The notes under the pieces: generated by a model
Told to the model about the DNA's origin: nothing
The model's database searches: none
Seen by the model: only the letters and a program-made list of their open reading frames with translations
NCBI RefSeq assembly: GCF_000620665.1
Contig: NZ_JIAU01000005.1
Location: 549,501 to 613,500, forward strand
Length of the DNA: 64,000 nucleotides
Direction of reading: 5' to 3'
DNA from: Sphingomonas sp. URHD0057
Lineage (GTDB): Bacteria > Pseudomonadota > Alphaproteobacteria > Sphingomonadales > Sphingomonadaceae
Made by a program: the position numbers and the translations under genes
In this document: piece after piece, positions 34,626 through 45,135 of the stretch
Layout: the number at the start of each line of letters is the position of its first letter
Numbering within the stretch: the stretch's first letter is position 1

Positions 34626-34671
34626 TCCCACAGTTATCCCATAAAATCCCATAAAATCCCATTGTATCCCG
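34626..34671 (-). promoter_or_regulatory. Five phased MraZ boxes
   Basis: TGGGA words occur on the minus strand at plus positions 34626, 34637, 34647, 34657 and 34667 (the last reads GGGA), spaced 11, 10, 10 and 10 nt. MraZ binds TGGGN direct repeats one helical turn apart upstream of its own gene. The array lies 130 nt upstream of the mraZ start, in inverted orientation to the gene. Confidence 0.75.
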
Positions 34672-34800
34672 CACGGCGTTGAGTTACCAACATAGGCTGT
34701 TGCGCGGGGACTGACCCTCAAGACCAGGACACTGGCGTGGAGCGCGCGTGGATACGCGCGTCCGCGAGGGGAAAGTCGCGCGCTTCGAACGGGGAGTTGT

Positions 34801-35298
34801 TTGGGCGTGGCGCTAGAGCATCTGTTTCAGGGCAGCGCTTTGAACGCGGTCGATGCCAAGGGCCGCGTGTCCATCCCTGCATTCCTGCGCGGCGTGATCG
34901 AGCGCCGCGGCGACGCCCGCACCGTCGTCCTCGCCAAGCATGAAGCCTTCGGGTGCCTCGCCGCCTACGACCCCGCTTATGCGGCGCTGAAGCACGCCAA
35001 GCTCGAGCGCCTACTCGAGAAAGAAGAGACGAGCCCCGACGCCCAGCTCGAATATCAGCAGCGCAACCTCATCGCCTTCGCCGCCACCGAGGAAGTTCCC
35101 TACGACAGCTCCGGCCGCATCGTCATGCCCCCGATGATGCGCCGCAAGGGCGACATCGGCGACCTCGCGCTGTTCCTCGGCACCGGCGAGACGTTCCAGA
35201 TCTGGAATCCCGAGCGTCTGCTCAAAGACCCGCGCATCCCCGACGACCTCAAGGACATCGCCCGGTTTCGGCTCGAAGAACGTGGAGCCGCCTCGTGA
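34801..35298 (+). CDS. mraZ: MraZ transcriptional regulator
   Basis: 165 residues. Start TTG 34801, about 7 nt after GGGGAG; a GTG two codons later is possible. Two SpoVT/AbrB-like halves: [17 protein letters not shown] (about 11-27) and the second with [10 protein letters not shown]. MraZ forms a ring-shaped oligomer that represses the division cluster by binding TGGG repeats, and five such repeats lie upstream. Its stop overlaps the rsmH GTG by 4 nt. Confidence 0.95.
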   Translation: MGVALEHLFQGSALNAVDAKGRVSIPAFLRGVIERRGDARTVVLAKHEAFGCLAAYDPAYAALKHAKLERLLEKEETSPDAQLEYQQRNLIAFAATEEVPYDSSGRIVMPPMMRRKGDIGDLALFLGTGETFQIWNPERLLKDPRIPDDLKDIARFRLEERGAAS

Positions 35299-36251
35299 CC
35301 AGCACCGGACCCCAACATGCCCCTCATGTTCCGGTGCTGGTCAAAGAGGTCATCGCCGCCCTGGCCATCCAGGGCGGCGACACCCTTGTCGACGGAACCT
35401 TCGGAGCAGGCGGCTACACGCGCGCCATGCTCCGGGCGGGGGCGGGACGAGTGATCGGTTTCGATCGCGACCCCGATGCGATCGAAGCCGGACGGTCGCT
35501 CGTCCCGGATCCGCCCCTCACACTTATCAACGAGCGCTTCAGCCAGATGGACCGAGTTCTGGCTGAACGCGGCATCGAGCAGGTCGACGCAATCGCGCTC
35601 GACATTGGAGTTTCCTCGATGCAGCTCGATCGGGCGGACCGCGGCTTTTCCTTCTCGACCGACGGTCCGCTCGACATGCGCATGAGCAAGTCGGGCCTGA
35701 CGGCGGCGGAGTATCTCAATGCCGCCGACGAAGCCGAGATCGCGCGCATTCTCAAGGACTATGGCGAGGAGCCGCGGGCACGTGCCATCGCCCGCGCGAT
35801 CGTCGCCGCGCGCCCGGTGGAACGCACCGCGGAACTCGCCGCGATCGTCCGCCGGGCCGCGGGTTTTCGCCCCGGCCAGAAGAGCGACCCCGCGACCCGG
35901 ACGTTCCAGGCCATCCGCATTCATTTGAACGCCGAGCTCGACGAGCTTCAGGACGGGCTTGCCGCGGCCGAGCGCGCTCTGCGCCCGGGCGGCCGGCTCG
36001 CGGTCGTCACCTTTCACAGTCTCGAAGACCGGATCGTGAAGCGCTTCTTCCGCGAACGGAGCGGAGGAACGCCGGCCGGCTCGCGTCACCGCCCCGTGAT
36101 TGTCGATCCCAAGGAGCCAACCTTCGAACGGATCGCCAAGCCGGTTTCCCCGGCGGAGCGTGAGTTGGCCGCGAACCCGCGGTCGCGTTCGGCGCGGTTG
36201 AGGAGCGGCGTCCGGACCGCAGCGCCGGCATGGAAAGGTGGGGTACGATGA
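35295..36251 (+). CDS. rsmH: 16S rRNA m4C1402 methyltransferase
   Basis: 318 residues from the GTG overlapping the mraZ stop. S-adenosylmethionine site [10 protein letters not shown] at about 33-42; [12 protein letters not shown] and [10 protein letters not shown] follow, all hallmarks of RsmH (MraW). It methylates C1402 of 16S rRNA. Coding in the division cluster with a 4-nt overlap to ftsL. Confidence 0.97.
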   Translation: MTSTGPQHAPHVPVLVKEVIAALAIQGGDTLVDGTFGAGGYTRAMLRAGAGRVIGFDRDPDAIEAGRSLVPDPPLTLINERFSQMDRVLAERGIEQVDAIALDIGVSSMQLDRADRGFSFSTDGPLDMRMSKSGLTAAEYLNAADEAEIARILKDYGEEPRARAIARAIVAARPVERTAELAAIVRRAAGFRPGQKSDPATRTFQAIRIHLNAELDELQDGLAAAERALRPGGRLAVVTFHSLEDRIVKRFFRERSGGTPAGSRHRPVIVDPKEPTFERIAKPVSPAERELAANPRSRSARLRSGVRTAAPAWKGGVR

Positions 36252-36979
36252 GCGGGCGTAGTTTCCACTCTTTGTTCATGGTGGCGAGCTGCGCCGGAGC
36301 GGCGCTTGGCTGCTATTTGGTGTCCCTTCGCGTCGCCTCGGAGCGCGCCTCGCTGGAGGACGTCGAAACCAAGATCGTCCTAGCGCAGCGCGACATGCGC
36401 GTCCTCCAGACCGAGATCGGCACGCGCGGCCGGCTGGCGCAGCTCGAGCGCTGGAACGTCAAGGTGCTGGCGCTGTCGGCGCCGGCCGCGGAGCAGTTCC
36501 TCGCCGGCAGCTTCGAGCTCGCCAAGCTGACGCAGCCCGAACACAAGATCGATTTCAATGCGCCGGTGGTGTTGGCCGCGGCGCCGGCGCCGAGCCGGAT
36601 GCCAGCGATTGGCGGCCCTGATACCGACGATTCAGGCGCGGCCGCGATGCCGCCGCCGAGCGGCCTGATCCACGAAGCAAGTTTGAAGACCGAGACGCGC
36701 GAGGTCCCGGCGAAAACGGTCGTTGCATCGTCCCTGACGACCGTCGTGAAGTCCGCGGACAGGCTGGTTACAGCGGCGAAGCCGGCCGATCGGAAATCCG
36801 CGGATAAGCCGGGCCTCGCGGCCGCCCAATCGCATGACAAGAAATCGGTGGATAAGCCCATCGAACTCGCCGCCAGGGCGGTGACAAAGCCGGTTCGGAT
36901 TGCGAAGAACGATCCGCTCGCACCGCTTCCTGACAAGCGTTTCGTCAAGCCTAACAAGGATCCAGCACCGGCCCGATGA
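36248..36979 (+). CDS. ftsL: FtsL-type division protein with long C-terminal tail
   Basis: 243 residues. Called FtsL from its position between rsmH and ftsI and from its layout: one membrane helix (about 7-27), then a coiled-coil segment (about 30-75, with L-E-D-V-E-T-K-I-V and L-A-Q-L-E-R-W-N). FtsL links FtsQ and FtsB to FtsW/FtsI at the septum. The usual FtsL is 100-120 residues; here about 150 extra residues follow, Ala/Pro/Lys-rich with repeated A-D-R-K-S-A-D-K-P-like units. 4-nt overlaps on both sides. Confidence 0.82.
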   Translation: MSGRSFHSLFMVASCAGAALGCYLVSLRVASERASLEDVETKIVLAQRDMRVLQTEIGTRGRLAQLERWNVKVLALSAPAAEQFLAGSFELAKLTQPEHKIDFNAPVVLAAAPAPSRMPAIGGPDTDDSGAAAMPPPSGLIHEASLKTETREVPAKTVVASSLTTVVKSADRLVTAAKPADRKSADKPGLAAAQSHDKKSVDKPIELAARAVTKPVRIAKNDPLAPLPDKRFVKPNKDPAPAR

Positions 36980-38688
36980 ACGCCCCGTCGCCCGCTCTCG
37001 TCGCGCCAAGGCCCGAGCGGCTCCGACTGGTCGGCCAGCGCCGGCAAATGCTCGCGGTCATGCACCAGCGGTTGATGTTCGGCATGCTGGTCTATGCCGG
37101 GATCATTGCCCTCATCGCGCTGCGCATCCTGTGGCTGGCGGCGTTCGGCGATCATGCCGGGCGCAAGGAGGGCGTAACCGCGCTGGTCCCGGACCGCGGC
37201 GACATCGTCGACCGCGACGGCGAGCCGCTGGCGCGGACGATCGACGCCTGGACCATTGCCGTCCATCCCGGAAAGATCATCGGCGACAAGCTCGAGATCG
37301 CACGCCGCCTGGCCGAGCTGATGCCCGAACGCAGCGAGGCGCAATATTTCGCGCTTCTAAGGTCCAACAAGCCCTTCTTCTATTTGCGCCGCCGCGCCTC
37401 CCCCACCCTGGTCGAGGCGGTCAACGCTCTGGGCGAACCTGGGCTCGCGATCCAGCGCGAGCCCGACCGGCTCTATCCGCAGACCAGCCTTGCCGCCCAC
37501 GTACTCGGCTTCACCGACATCGACGGTCATGGCGCCGCCGGGGCCGAGCGGGCGTTCGACAAATATCTGTCCGATCCGGCGACCCGCGGCAAGCCGCTCC
37601 AGCTGTCGATTTCGAGCCGGATCCAGCAGGCGCTCGAGCATGAGCTCGGCGATGCAATGGCCACCTTCTCGGCGATCGGCGCGGCCGGCGTCGTGATGGA
37701 CGTCCATACCGGCGAGGTCCTGGCGATGACCTCGATGCCGACGATCAACCCGAACACGCCGGGGCAGGGCACACCCGAGGCGCATTTCAACCGGGCGACG
37801 CTCGGCGTGTTCGAGCTTGGCTCGACGTTCAAGCCGTTCACCGTCGCGATGGCGATGGACTCCGACGTCATCAAGTCGGTCGGGCAGGTCTACAATTGCC
37901 CGGATGCGCTGCCGGTTTACGGCCATGTCATCCACGACACCCATCCGTTCGGGCGCAGTTGCACTGTCGCCGAGATCATGATGGAAAGCTCGAACATCGG
38001 CACGGCGCAGATCGCCGACCAGCTCGGCACCAGGCGGCAGAAGGCGTGGCTCAAGAAGATGGGCTTCCTCGACAAGGTCGAGATCGAGCTCGGTGAGCGC
38101 GGCCGCGCGCTCAACCCGGGGTCGCGCTGGGGACCGTTCGAGACCATGACGATCGGCTTCGGCCAGGGCATCGCGGTGGCGCCGCTCCAGCTCGCAATGG
38201 GCTATGCGACCTTGTTCGACGGCGGCATCTATCATCCGCCGACCATCCTCAAGCACGGGCCGGGCAATCCGTTGGCGCCGGGCAGGCGCGTGTTCAGCGC
38301 CGACACCAGCTATCGGATGCGGGCGATGCTGCGGCTGGTGGTGATGAAGGGCACCGGCAGGAAGGCCGACGCGCCCGGTTATCGCATCGGCGGCAAGACC
38401 GGCACCGCGCAAAAGCTGATCAACGGCCACTACAGCCAGACCGTCAACATCACCAGCTTCGCGGGTGTGTTCCCGATGGATGACCCGCGCTATGTGATCG
38501 TCGTCATGCTCGACGAGCCCAAAGCGACCAAAGAAACTTACGGCTTCACCACGGCGGGCTGGAACGTCGCGCCGGTGGTCAGCCGCACGGTCAGTCGCAT
38601 CGCCCCGATGCTCGGCGTCGCGCCCAACATGAACCGCGAACCCAACATGGGCGAGGTGCTGCCCTTCGTTCACGAAACGAAGGAGTAA
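36976..38688 (+). CDS. ftsI: Division-specific transpeptidase PBP3
   Basis: 570 residues. One N-terminal membrane helix (about 37-57), the pedestal domain beginning V-P-D-R-G-D-I-V-D-R, and the transpeptidase domain with catalytic Ser283 in S-T-F-K, S-S-N (338-340) and K-T-G (474-476). It crosslinks septal peptidoglycan with FtsW. Start overlaps ftsL by 4 nt; 7 nt separate it from murE. Confidence 0.97.
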   Translation: MNAPSPALVAPRPERLRLVGQRRQMLAVMHQRLMFGMLVYAGIIALIALRILWLAAFGDHAGRKEGVTALVPDRGDIVDRDGEPLARTIDAWTIAVHPGKIIGDKLEIARRLAELMPERSEAQYFALLRSNKPFFYLRRRASPTLVEAVNALGEPGLAIQREPDRLYPQTSLAAHVLGFTDIDGHGAAGAERAFDKYLSDPATRGKPLQLSISSRIQQALEHELGDAMATFSAIGAAGVVMDVHTGEVLAMTSMPTINPNTPGQGTPEAHFNRATLGVFELGSTFKPFTVAMAMDSDVIKSVGQVYNCPDALPVYGHVIHDTHPFGRSCTVAEIMMESSNIGTAQIADQLGTRRQKAWLKKMGFLDKVEIELGERGRALNPGSRWGPFETMTIGFGQGIAVAPLQLAMGYATLFDGGIYHPPTILKHGPGNPLAPGRRVFSADTSYRMRAMLRLVVMKGTGRKADAPGYRIGGKTGTAQKLINGHYSQTVNITSFAGVFPMDDPRYVIVVMLDEPKATKETYGFTTAGWNVAPVVSRTVSRIAPMLGVAPNMNREPNMGEVLPFVHETKE

Positions 38689-38695
38689 CCATAGG

Positions 38696-40111
38696 GTGCG
38701 CTTGTCCGACCTCGCGGACGTCCGTTCCGATTCCGAAGTCACCGGTTTTGTCATCGACCATCGCAAGGTCGCGCGCGGCAGCGTGTTCGGCGCGTTCAAG
38801 GGTGCCGTCTTCAGCGGCGAGGATTTCATCGGCGATGCGGTGGATCGCGGCGCGGTTGCGGTGGTGGCCCGGCCGGGCGCCCCGGTGCCCGACGTTCCGC
38901 ATCTGTCCGACCCCAATCCACGGCGGCTGTTCGCGAGCCTCGCTGCGAAATTCTATGCACCGTATCCCGACACGGTCGTCGCCGTGACGGGCACCAACGG
39001 CAAGACCTCGACGGTCGAGATGACGCGGCAGATCTGGCGCATGCTCGGGCACCGCTCCGCATCGATCGGGACGCTCGGCGTGACAACCTCCGACGATCAG
39101 GTGAAGACCGGCCTCACCACCCCCGACATTGTCACTTTCCTCAGCAACGTGGCCGGTCTCAAGCGGATGGGCATGACCCATGTCGCCTACGAGGCGTCGA
39201 GCCACGGACTCGACCAGTCGCGCGCCGAGGGCGTTCCGCTGGCTGCCGCCGCGTTCACCAATTTCAGCCGCGACCACCTCGATTATCACGAGACGATGGA
39301 CGCCTATTTCGAAGCCAAGATGCGGCTGTTCGAGGACCTACTGCCGCCCGGGAAGCCGGCGGTGATCTGGACCGACGATCCCAGGTCGGGCGAGGTAGTT
39401 GAACGCGCCAAGGCACGCGGACACCGGGTGATGACGGTCGGCCGCAAAGGAGAAACGATCCGCTTGGTCGAGCAATCGCCAAGCCCGCTCGGCCAGACCC
39501 TGATGCTCGAACATGACGGCAAGCCGCACCGGCTCGCGCTTCCACTGATCGGGGCCTACCAGGCCTCCAACGTGCTGACCGCGGCGGGCCTGGTGCTGGC
39601 CACCGGCGGCGAATGGAGCGCGACCTTCTCGGCAATGCAGCGCGTCGCGCCGGTGCGCGGGCGGCTCGAGCGCGCGGTGATCAGCCGCGCCGGGGTTCCC
39701 GTTTATATCGACTACGCGCACACGCCGGACGCGCTCGAGGCGGCGATCGCGGCACTTCGCCCGCACGTCGAAGGACGGCTCATCACCGTGTTTGGCGCCG
39801 GCGGCGACCGCGACCAGGGCAAACGTCCGCAGATGGGCGCGGTCGCGATGCGGCTGTCGGACGTCGTGATCGTTACCGACGACAATCCGCGCAGCGAGGA
39901 TCCGGCGCGCATTCGTGCCGATATCATGACTGGCGCTGCCGGGGCGCTGGAGGTTGGCGGACGCCGCGAAGCGATCGCCGAGGCAATCCGTCTCGCGGCC
40001 GCGGGCGACATTATCCTGGTCGCCGGCAAGGGTCATGAGACGGGCCAGATCGTCGGCGACCGCGTGCTTCCGTTCGACGATGCGCTGGTCGCGCGGGAGT
40101 GCGCGGCGTGA
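38696..40111 (+). CDS. murE: UDP-MurNAc-tripeptide ligase (meso-DAP adding)
   Basis: 471 residues from a GTG. P-loop G-T-N-G-K-T-S (99-105) and D-N-P-R (396-399), the arginine-containing motif that selects meso-diaminopimelate. Adds the third residue of the peptide stem in the cytosol. 7 nt after ftsI, 4-nt overlap with murF. Confidence 0.97.
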   Translation: MRLSDLADVRSDSEVTGFVIDHRKVARGSVFGAFKGAVFSGEDFIGDAVDRGAVAVVARPGAPVPDVPHLSDPNPRRLFASLAAKFYAPYPDTVVAVTGTNGKTSTVEMTRQIWRMLGHRSASIGTLGVTTSDDQVKTGLTTPDIVTFLSNVAGLKRMGMTHVAYEASSHGLDQSRAEGVPLAAAAFTNFSRDHLDYHETMDAYFEAKMRLFEDLLPPGKPAVIWTDDPRSGEVVERAKARGHRVMTVGRKGETIRLVEQSPSPLGQTLMLEHDGKPHRLALPLIGAYQASNVLTAAGLVLATGGEWSATFSAMQRVAPVRGRLERAVISRAGVPVYIDYAHTPDALEAAIAALRPHVEGRLITVFGAGGDRDQGKRPQMGAVAMRLSDVVIVTDDNPRSEDPARIRADIMTGAAGALEVGGRREAIAEAIRLAAAGDIILVAGKGHETGQIVGDRVLPFDDALVARECAA

Positions 40112-41493
40112 CCCCGCTCTGGACCAGCGACGAGATCGCTCAGGCGACCGGCGGGACGGCAAGCACGGCGTTCGAGGTGACCGGCGTGACCTTCGACAGC
40201 CGAGAGGTCGAGCCGGGCTTCCTGTTCATCGCCATGCCCGGCACGGTTCATGACGGCCACACGTTCGTCGACGCGGCGTTTGCGGCAGGTGCCGCCGGAG
40301 CCGTCGTCTCCCAGATAGTGAATGGCCCGCATGTGCTGGTCGACGATACCTTTGCCGCGCTCCAGGCTCTGGGACGCGAGGCGCGCCAGCGCTGCAATGC
40401 GACCATCGTCGGGGTGACGGGATCGGTCGGCAAGACCAGCACCAAGGAAGCGCTGTATGCGGCGCTCGGCCGCTGCCGGCCGGGCAAGGTCCATCGCTCG
40501 GTCAAGAGCTACAACAACCATACCGGCGTGCCGCTGAGCCTTGCCCGAATGCCGCGCGATGCCGAGTATGCGGTGCTCGAAATGGGCATGAACAACAAGG
40601 GCGAGATCGCCGGGCTGACGCGCCAGGTCCGGCCCAATGTGGCGCTGATCACCGCGATCGCCCCGGCCCACATTGAGACCCTCGGCTCGGAGGAAGCGGT
40701 CGCCGACGCCAAGGCCGAAATCTTCGAGGGGCTGGAGCCGGACGGGGTCGCGATCATCCCCAACGATTCGGCGCACCGCGACCGGCTGCTCAAGGCGGCG
40801 CGACGCCGCGCCGACCAGATCACCACCTTCGGCGGCGGCGATGCCGACGTTCATGCCGTCCACGCCGTATCGGCCGAGGGCGGCGGGAGCCTGATCAGCG
40901 CCGCGCTCCTCGAGCGCGAGCTGACCTTCACCATCTCGCAACGCGGCGAGCATTGGGTGTCCAACGCGCTCGCGGTCCTGGCGGCGGTCGAGGCGCTGGG
41001 GGAGGACGTCGCGGTTGCGGGCCTCGCGCTGGCTGATCTCGGCGGCCTCAAGGGCCGCGGCGAGCGCCACATGATCGCGGTCGATGGCGGCGAAGTGCTG
41101 CTGATCGACGAAAGCTACAACGCCAATCCGGCGTCGATGGCGGCGACGCTCAAGAGCCTGGGCGCCGAGAAGGATGTCGCACGGCGGATCGCCGTCCTCG
41201 GCCCGATGCGCGAGCTCGGCGAGCATAGCGGCGCGCTTCATGCCGGCCTTGCCCCGGCAGTGCTCGACGCGCACGTCGATGAGCTCATCCTGATCGGCGA
41301 TGAGATGCGGCCGCTGGCGGAGCAAGTGATCGGCAAGCTGTCCCTCGATCTCGCCAACGATGTCGATGAAGCAACCAAAGAGCTCGCGGCCAAGATCCGC
41401 CCCGGCGATGCAATTCTCGTGAAGGCATCCAACTCGGTCGGGCTTGCCAGGCTGGTCGAACGGATGGTCAAGGAGGGCGCATGCTCTACCTGA
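40108..41493 (+). CDS. murF: UDP-MurNAc-pentapeptide synthetase (D-Ala-D-Ala adding)
   Basis: 461 residues from the GTG overlapping the murE stop. Mur ligase fold with P-loop [12 protein letters not shown] (about 106-117), S-Y-N-N-H-T-G-V-P near 138 and E-M-G-M-N-N-K-G-E. Adds D-Ala-D-Ala to complete the pentapeptide precursor. Its last 13 nt overlap mraY. Confidence 0.97.
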   Translation: MTPLWTSDEIAQATGGTASTAFEVTGVTFDSREVEPGFLFIAMPGTVHDGHTFVDAAFAAGAAGAVVSQIVNGPHVLVDDTFAALQALGREARQRCNATIVGVTGSVGKTSTKEALYAALGRCRPGKVHRSVKSYNNHTGVPLSLARMPRDAEYAVLEMGMNNKGEIAGLTRQVRPNVALITAIAPAHIETLGSEEAVADAKAEIFEGLEPDGVAIIPNDSAHRDRLLKAARRRADQITTFGGGDADVHAVHAVSAEGGGSLISAALLERELTFTISQRGEHWVSNALAVLAAVEALGEDVAVAGLALADLGGLKGRGERHMIAVDGGEVLLIDESYNANPASMAATLKSLGAEKDVARRIAVLGPMRELGEHSGALHAGLAPAVLDAHVDELILIGDEMRPLAEQVIGKLSLDLANDVDEATKELAAKIRPGDAILVKASNSVGLARLVERMVKEGACST

Positions 41494-42551
41494 TCGCCCA
41501 GCAGCTCGGCTTCCCCGGCGTCCTCAACCTGATCCGCTACATCAGCTTTCGCGCCGGCGCGGCGAGCGCGACCGCACTGGTCATCGGGCTGCTGCTCGGG
41601 CCGTGGTTCATTTCCTACCTGCGCGAGCGGCAGGGCAAGGGCCAGCCGATCCGCGCCGACGGCCCGCAGAGCCACCTCGCCAAGCGCGGCACGCCGACCA
41701 TGGGCGGCCTGCTGATCCTGATCTCGGTGTCGATCTCGGTCCTGCTGTGGATGGAGCTCAGCAATCCGTACGTATGGGCGTGCCTGCTGGTCACCGCCGG
41801 GTTCGGACTGATCGGCTTCCTCGACGATTACGACAAAGTGAAGAAGGCGCATCACGCCGGGCTCCGCGGCCGAACCCGGCTCGCGCTCGAATTCCTGATC
41901 GCCGGGCTGGCGACCTGGATCATCGTCCGCAATGGGACGACCAACCTCTATCTGCCGTTCGTCCAGGGTCCGGTCGTCGACCTCGGCTGGTTCTACATCG
42001 TGTTCGGCGCGTTCGTGATCGTCTCCTTCGGTAACGCCGTGAACCTGACCGACGGGCTCGACGGGCTCGCCACCATGCCGGTGATCATCGCCAGCCTCGC
42101 CTTCCTGCTGATCGCCTATCTCGTCGGCAACGCGCGGTTCGCGACCTACCTCGGCATTCCGCACATCCTCGGCGTCGGCGACTTAACCGTGCTGCTGCTG
42201 GCCATCGTCGGCGCCGGGCTCGCTTTCCTGTGGTTCAACGCGCCGCCGGCGGCGGTCTTCATGGGCGACACCGGCAGCCTCGCGCTCGGCGGCGCGCTCG
42301 GTGCGGTCGCCGTCGCCACCCATCACGAATTCGTGCTGGTGATCGTCGGCGGCCTGTTCGTGCTGGAGGCGCTTTCCGTCGTGATCCAGGTCGCGGTGTA
42401 CAAGCGCACCGGGCGGCGCGTTTTCCTGATGGCCCCGATCCACCACCATTTCGAGCATCTCGGCTGGTCCGAGCCGACCGTCGTCATCCGCTTCTGGATC
42501 GTCAGCTTCATCCTCGCGCTGGCGGGGCTGAGCACGCTCAAACTGCGGTGA
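41481..42551 (+). CDS. mraY: Phospho-MurNAc-pentapeptide transferase
   Basis: 356-residue polytopic membrane enzyme of about ten helices. Catalytic Asp pair in [19 protein letters not shown] and the cytoplasmic H-H-H-F-E triple histidine near 316-320. It makes lipid I from UDP-MurNAc-pentapeptide and undecaprenyl phosphate. 13-nt overlap with murF, 4 nt with murD. Confidence 0.98.
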   Translation: MLYLIAQQLGFPGVLNLIRYISFRAGAASATALVIGLLLGPWFISYLRERQGKGQPIRADGPQSHLAKRGTPTMGGLLILISVSISVLLWMELSNPYVWACLLVTAGFGLIGFLDDYDKVKKAHHAGLRGRTRLALEFLIAGLATWIIVRNGTTNLYLPFVQGPVVDLGWFYIVFGAFVIVSFGNAVNLTDGLDGLATMPVIIASLAFLLIAYLVGNARFATYLGIPHILGVGDLTVLLLAIVGAGLAFLWFNAPPAAVFMGDTGSLALGGALGAVAVATHHEFVLVIVGGLFVLEALSVVIQVAVYKRTGRRVFLMAPIHHHFEHLGWSEPTVVIRFWIVSFILALAGLSTLKLR

Positions 42552-43915
42552 TCACCGCGCGCGCCTTTGCCGGCAAGCATTACGCCGTCTACGGCCTCGC
42601 ACGGTCGGGGCTGGCGACCGTCGAGGCGCTGCTCGCGAGCGGGGCGAGGGTCACCGCTTGGGACGCGAAGGAGGACGCGAGGGCCGGCACTCCGGCCCGC
42701 ACGGAGATCGCAAATCTCGACGAAATCGACCTCAGCCAGTTCGACTCACTCGTCGTCACCCCCGGCCTGCCACTCAACCGCCACCCCATCGCCCAACGGG
42801 CCCGCGACGCCGGCGTTGAAATCATCGGCGACATCGAGCTGTTCGCCCGCGCCCGGCCCGAGCTGCCGCCGCACAAGGTGGTCGGGATCACCGGCACCAA
42901 CGGCAAGTCGACGACCACCGCGCTGGTCCACCACATCCTCCAGACCGCGGGCGTGCCGACGACGATGGGCGGCAACATCGGCCTGCCGATCCTGGCCCAG
43001 GACCCGCTGCCCGAGGGCGGCGTCCATGTGCTCGAGCTATCGAGCTACCAGCTCGACCTGACGCAAAGCCTTGATTGCGACGTGGCGGTGCTGCTCAACA
43101 TCACCCCGGATCACCTCGACCGGTACGGGAGTCTTGAGGCCTACCAGTCATCAAAAGTGCAGCTGCTCGACATGCAGCAGCGGCACCAGCGAGCCTTCGT
43201 CGGGGTAGCTGTACTCGCGATGGTTCCGCTCTATCGGACTGGGCACGAGCCGGCGATCGACCAAATTGAAGACGTTGCCTTTACCATCCAACCGGAGCTC
43301 TCACCCGCTAGGCGATTTGACAGTCAAGAGGACGTGACTGCGGAGATGACCGCACGGTTTGAGCGTTGGAACGCGGCTCAAGCGACTTGGCCGGCGCTCC
43401 AAGGACCCCACAACGCGCAGAATTCATGCGCGGCAATCGCGATTTGCCGAACATTGGGGGTTCACGAAGCAGTGATCGAAGAGGGCCTTCGCACTTACCG
43501 TGGCCTCCCGCACCGCATGGAGCGCGTCCGCGACAAGGACGGCGTTACCTTCGTTAACGACAGCAAGGCGACCAACCCGACCGCGACTGCTCCCGCGCTC
43601 GCCGCATTTGAAAAAATCCGTTGGATCTGCGGCGGGCAGGCCAAGACCGACAGTCTCGACGAATGTGCGCCGCACTTCGGCCATGTGCGCAAGGCCTATA
43701 CCATTGGCGAAGCTGGCGAATTGTTCGCTTCGCTCTTGTCCCCGCACATGGCCGTGGCAGAGTGTCAAACCCTGGAGCGCGCGGTGGGAGAAGCGGCGGC
43801 GGAGGCGGAGAGCGGCGACACGGTGCTGCTGTCGCCCGCCTGCGCGTCGTTCGACCAGTTCCGCGACTTCGAGGACCGGGGCGACCAGTTCCGCCAGCTA
43901 GTGGGGGCGTTATGA
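42548..43915 (+). CDS. murD: UDP-MurNAc-L-Ala:D-Glu ligase
   Basis: 455 residues from the GTG overlapping the mraY stop. P-loop G-T-N-G-K-S-T-T-T (116-124), later N-D-S-K-A-T-N-P (substrate-site motif). Adds D-glutamate to UDP-MurNAc-L-Ala. The stretch from about 43120 to 43700 ends far more codons in A or T than flanking DNA, and its central sequence looks less typical of the family, see findings. 4-nt overlap with ftsW. Confidence 0.95.
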   Translation: MITARAFAGKHYAVYGLARSGLATVEALLASGARVTAWDAKEDARAGTPARTEIANLDEIDLSQFDSLVVTPGLPLNRHPIAQRARDAGVEIIGDIELFARARPELPPHKVVGITGTNGKSTTTALVHHILQTAGVPTTMGGNIGLPILAQDPLPEGGVHVLELSSYQLDLTQSLDCDVAVLLNITPDHLDRYGSLEAYQSSKVQLLDMQQRHQRAFVGVAVLAMVPLYRTGHEPAIDQIEDVAFTIQPELSPARRFDSQEDVTAEMTARFERWNAAQATWPALQGPHNAQNSCAAIAICRTLGVHEAVIEEGLRTYRGLPHRMERVRDKDGVTFVNDSKATNPTATAPALAAFEKIRWICGGQAKTDSLDECAPHFGHVRKAYTIGEAGELFASLLSPHMAVAECQTLERAVGEAAAEAESGDTVLLSPACASFDQFRDFEDRGDQFRQLVGAL

Positions 43916-45135
43916 TCAAGAGCATCTCGGGCCAGATCAAAGCCAAGGCCGCGCTGATCGATCCGGACCGCTACGGCCGGTCCGACACCTCGGCGCTCGG
44001 GCGCTGGTTCTGGGAAATCGACAAGGTCCTGCTGCTGCTGGTCAGCGTGCTGATCGCGATCGGGCTGATTGCCGTCGCCGCGGCCTCGCCCGCCGCCGCG
44101 GAGCGCTATTCGGGGGGCAACGTCCGCTTCAACGAGCTCTATTATTTCTGGCGCCAGCTCGCCTGGATCGCGCTCGGAGTGCCGGTAATGATCGGCATTT
44201 CGATGATGCCGCGCGAGCGGGCGCGGCGCATTTCGCTGTTCGGCGCGGCCTTTTTCTTCGGCCTGCTGCTGTTCGTGCCGATCATCGGCCCGGAGCATAA
44301 CGGTGCGCGGCGGTGGATCGAGTTCGGCGTCGGCCAGGTCCAGCCGTCCGAGTTCCTGAAACCCTTCTTCGTCATCGCCATGGCCTGGCTGCTCAGCCTG
44401 CGCGAAACGGACAAGACGCTGCCGATCTTCACGCTGTCGGCCGCGGTGACCGGCATGATCGCCTTCCTGCTGATGAAGCAGCCGGACTTCGGCAGCACGA
44501 TCATCTTCGGCTCGGTGTGGCTGGCGATGCTGGCGCTGGCCGGGGTCAACCTGCGTATCCTGATCGGCCTCGCGGTGGCGGGCGTAATCGGGGTGGTTCT
44601 CGCCTACTTCTTCTACGACGTCGCGACGATGCGCATCGACGAGTTCCTATTCGGCACCGGCGACAATTTCCAGACCCAGAATGCGATGCGCACGCTGACT
44701 GCCGGCGGCTTGTTCGGGATGGGGCCGGGCGGCGGCACGCGCAAGTTCGGGCTGCCCGAGCCGCACACCGACTACATCTTCTCGGTGATCGGCGAGGAGT
44801 TCGGCCTCATCGCCTGCCTGGCCATCGCCGCGCTCTATCTCGGGATCGTCGCGCGGGTGCTGATCAAGCTCCTCGATGAGGACAACAGCTTTGCGATTCT
44901 CGCCGCCGCTGGACTGGCGATTCAGTTCGGCCTGCAGGCGCTGATCAACATGATGGTCAACGTCCAGCTGGCGCCGTCCAAGGGCATGACCTTGCCGTTC
45001 ATCAGCTATGGCGGTTCGTCGATGCTCGCGCTCTCCATCGGCATGGGCTTGCTGCTCGCTTTCACGCGCCGGAACCCGTATCTCACGCGCTCGCCCTATG
45101 TCGTGAAGTGGAGCGGGGAGCAGCTGACCGCATGA
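43912..45135 (+). CDS. ftsW: Septal peptidoglycan polymerase FtsW
   Basis: 407 residues of SEDS fold with about ten membrane helices. E-H-N-G-A-R-R-W-I near 125-133, Q-P-S-E-F-L-K-P-F-F and the periplasmic catalytic-loop Asp region H-T-D-Y-I-F-S-V-I-G-E-E-F-G are typical. Polymerises septal glycan with PBP3. Cytoplasmic N-terminal tail of about 35 residues. 4-nt overlaps with murD and murG. Confidence 0.97.
   Translation: MIKSISGQIKAKAALIDPDRYGRSDTSALGRWFWEIDKVLLLLVSVLIAIGLIAVAAASPAAAERYSGGNVRFNELYYFWRQLAWIALGVPVMIGISMMPRERARRISLFGAAFFFGLLLFVPIIGPEHNGARRWIEFGVGQVQPSEFLKPFFVIAMAWLLSLRETDKTLPIFTLSAAVTGMIAFLLMKQPDFGSTIIFGSVWLAMLALAGVNLRILIGLAVAGVIGVVLAYFFYDVATMRIDEFLFGTGDNFQTQNAMRTLTAGGLFGMGPGGGTRKFGLPEPHTDYIFSVIGEEFGLIACLAIAALYLGIVARVLIKLLDEDNSFAILAAAGLAIQFGLQALINMMVNVQLAPSKGMTLPFISYGGSSMLALSIGMGLLLAFTRRNPYLTRSPYVVKWSGEQLTA

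Noticed and set aside
34626-34671. Short repeats as a CRISPR-like array
   Set aside because: Units are 5 nt with 5-nt spacers and fit MraZ boxes; no cas genes are present.
36794-36859. GGATAAG words inside ftsL as further DnaA boxes
   Set aside because: They differ from TTATCCACA by one or two bases (CGCGGATAA, GGTGGATAA) and lie in a lysine-rich coding repeat that explains them.
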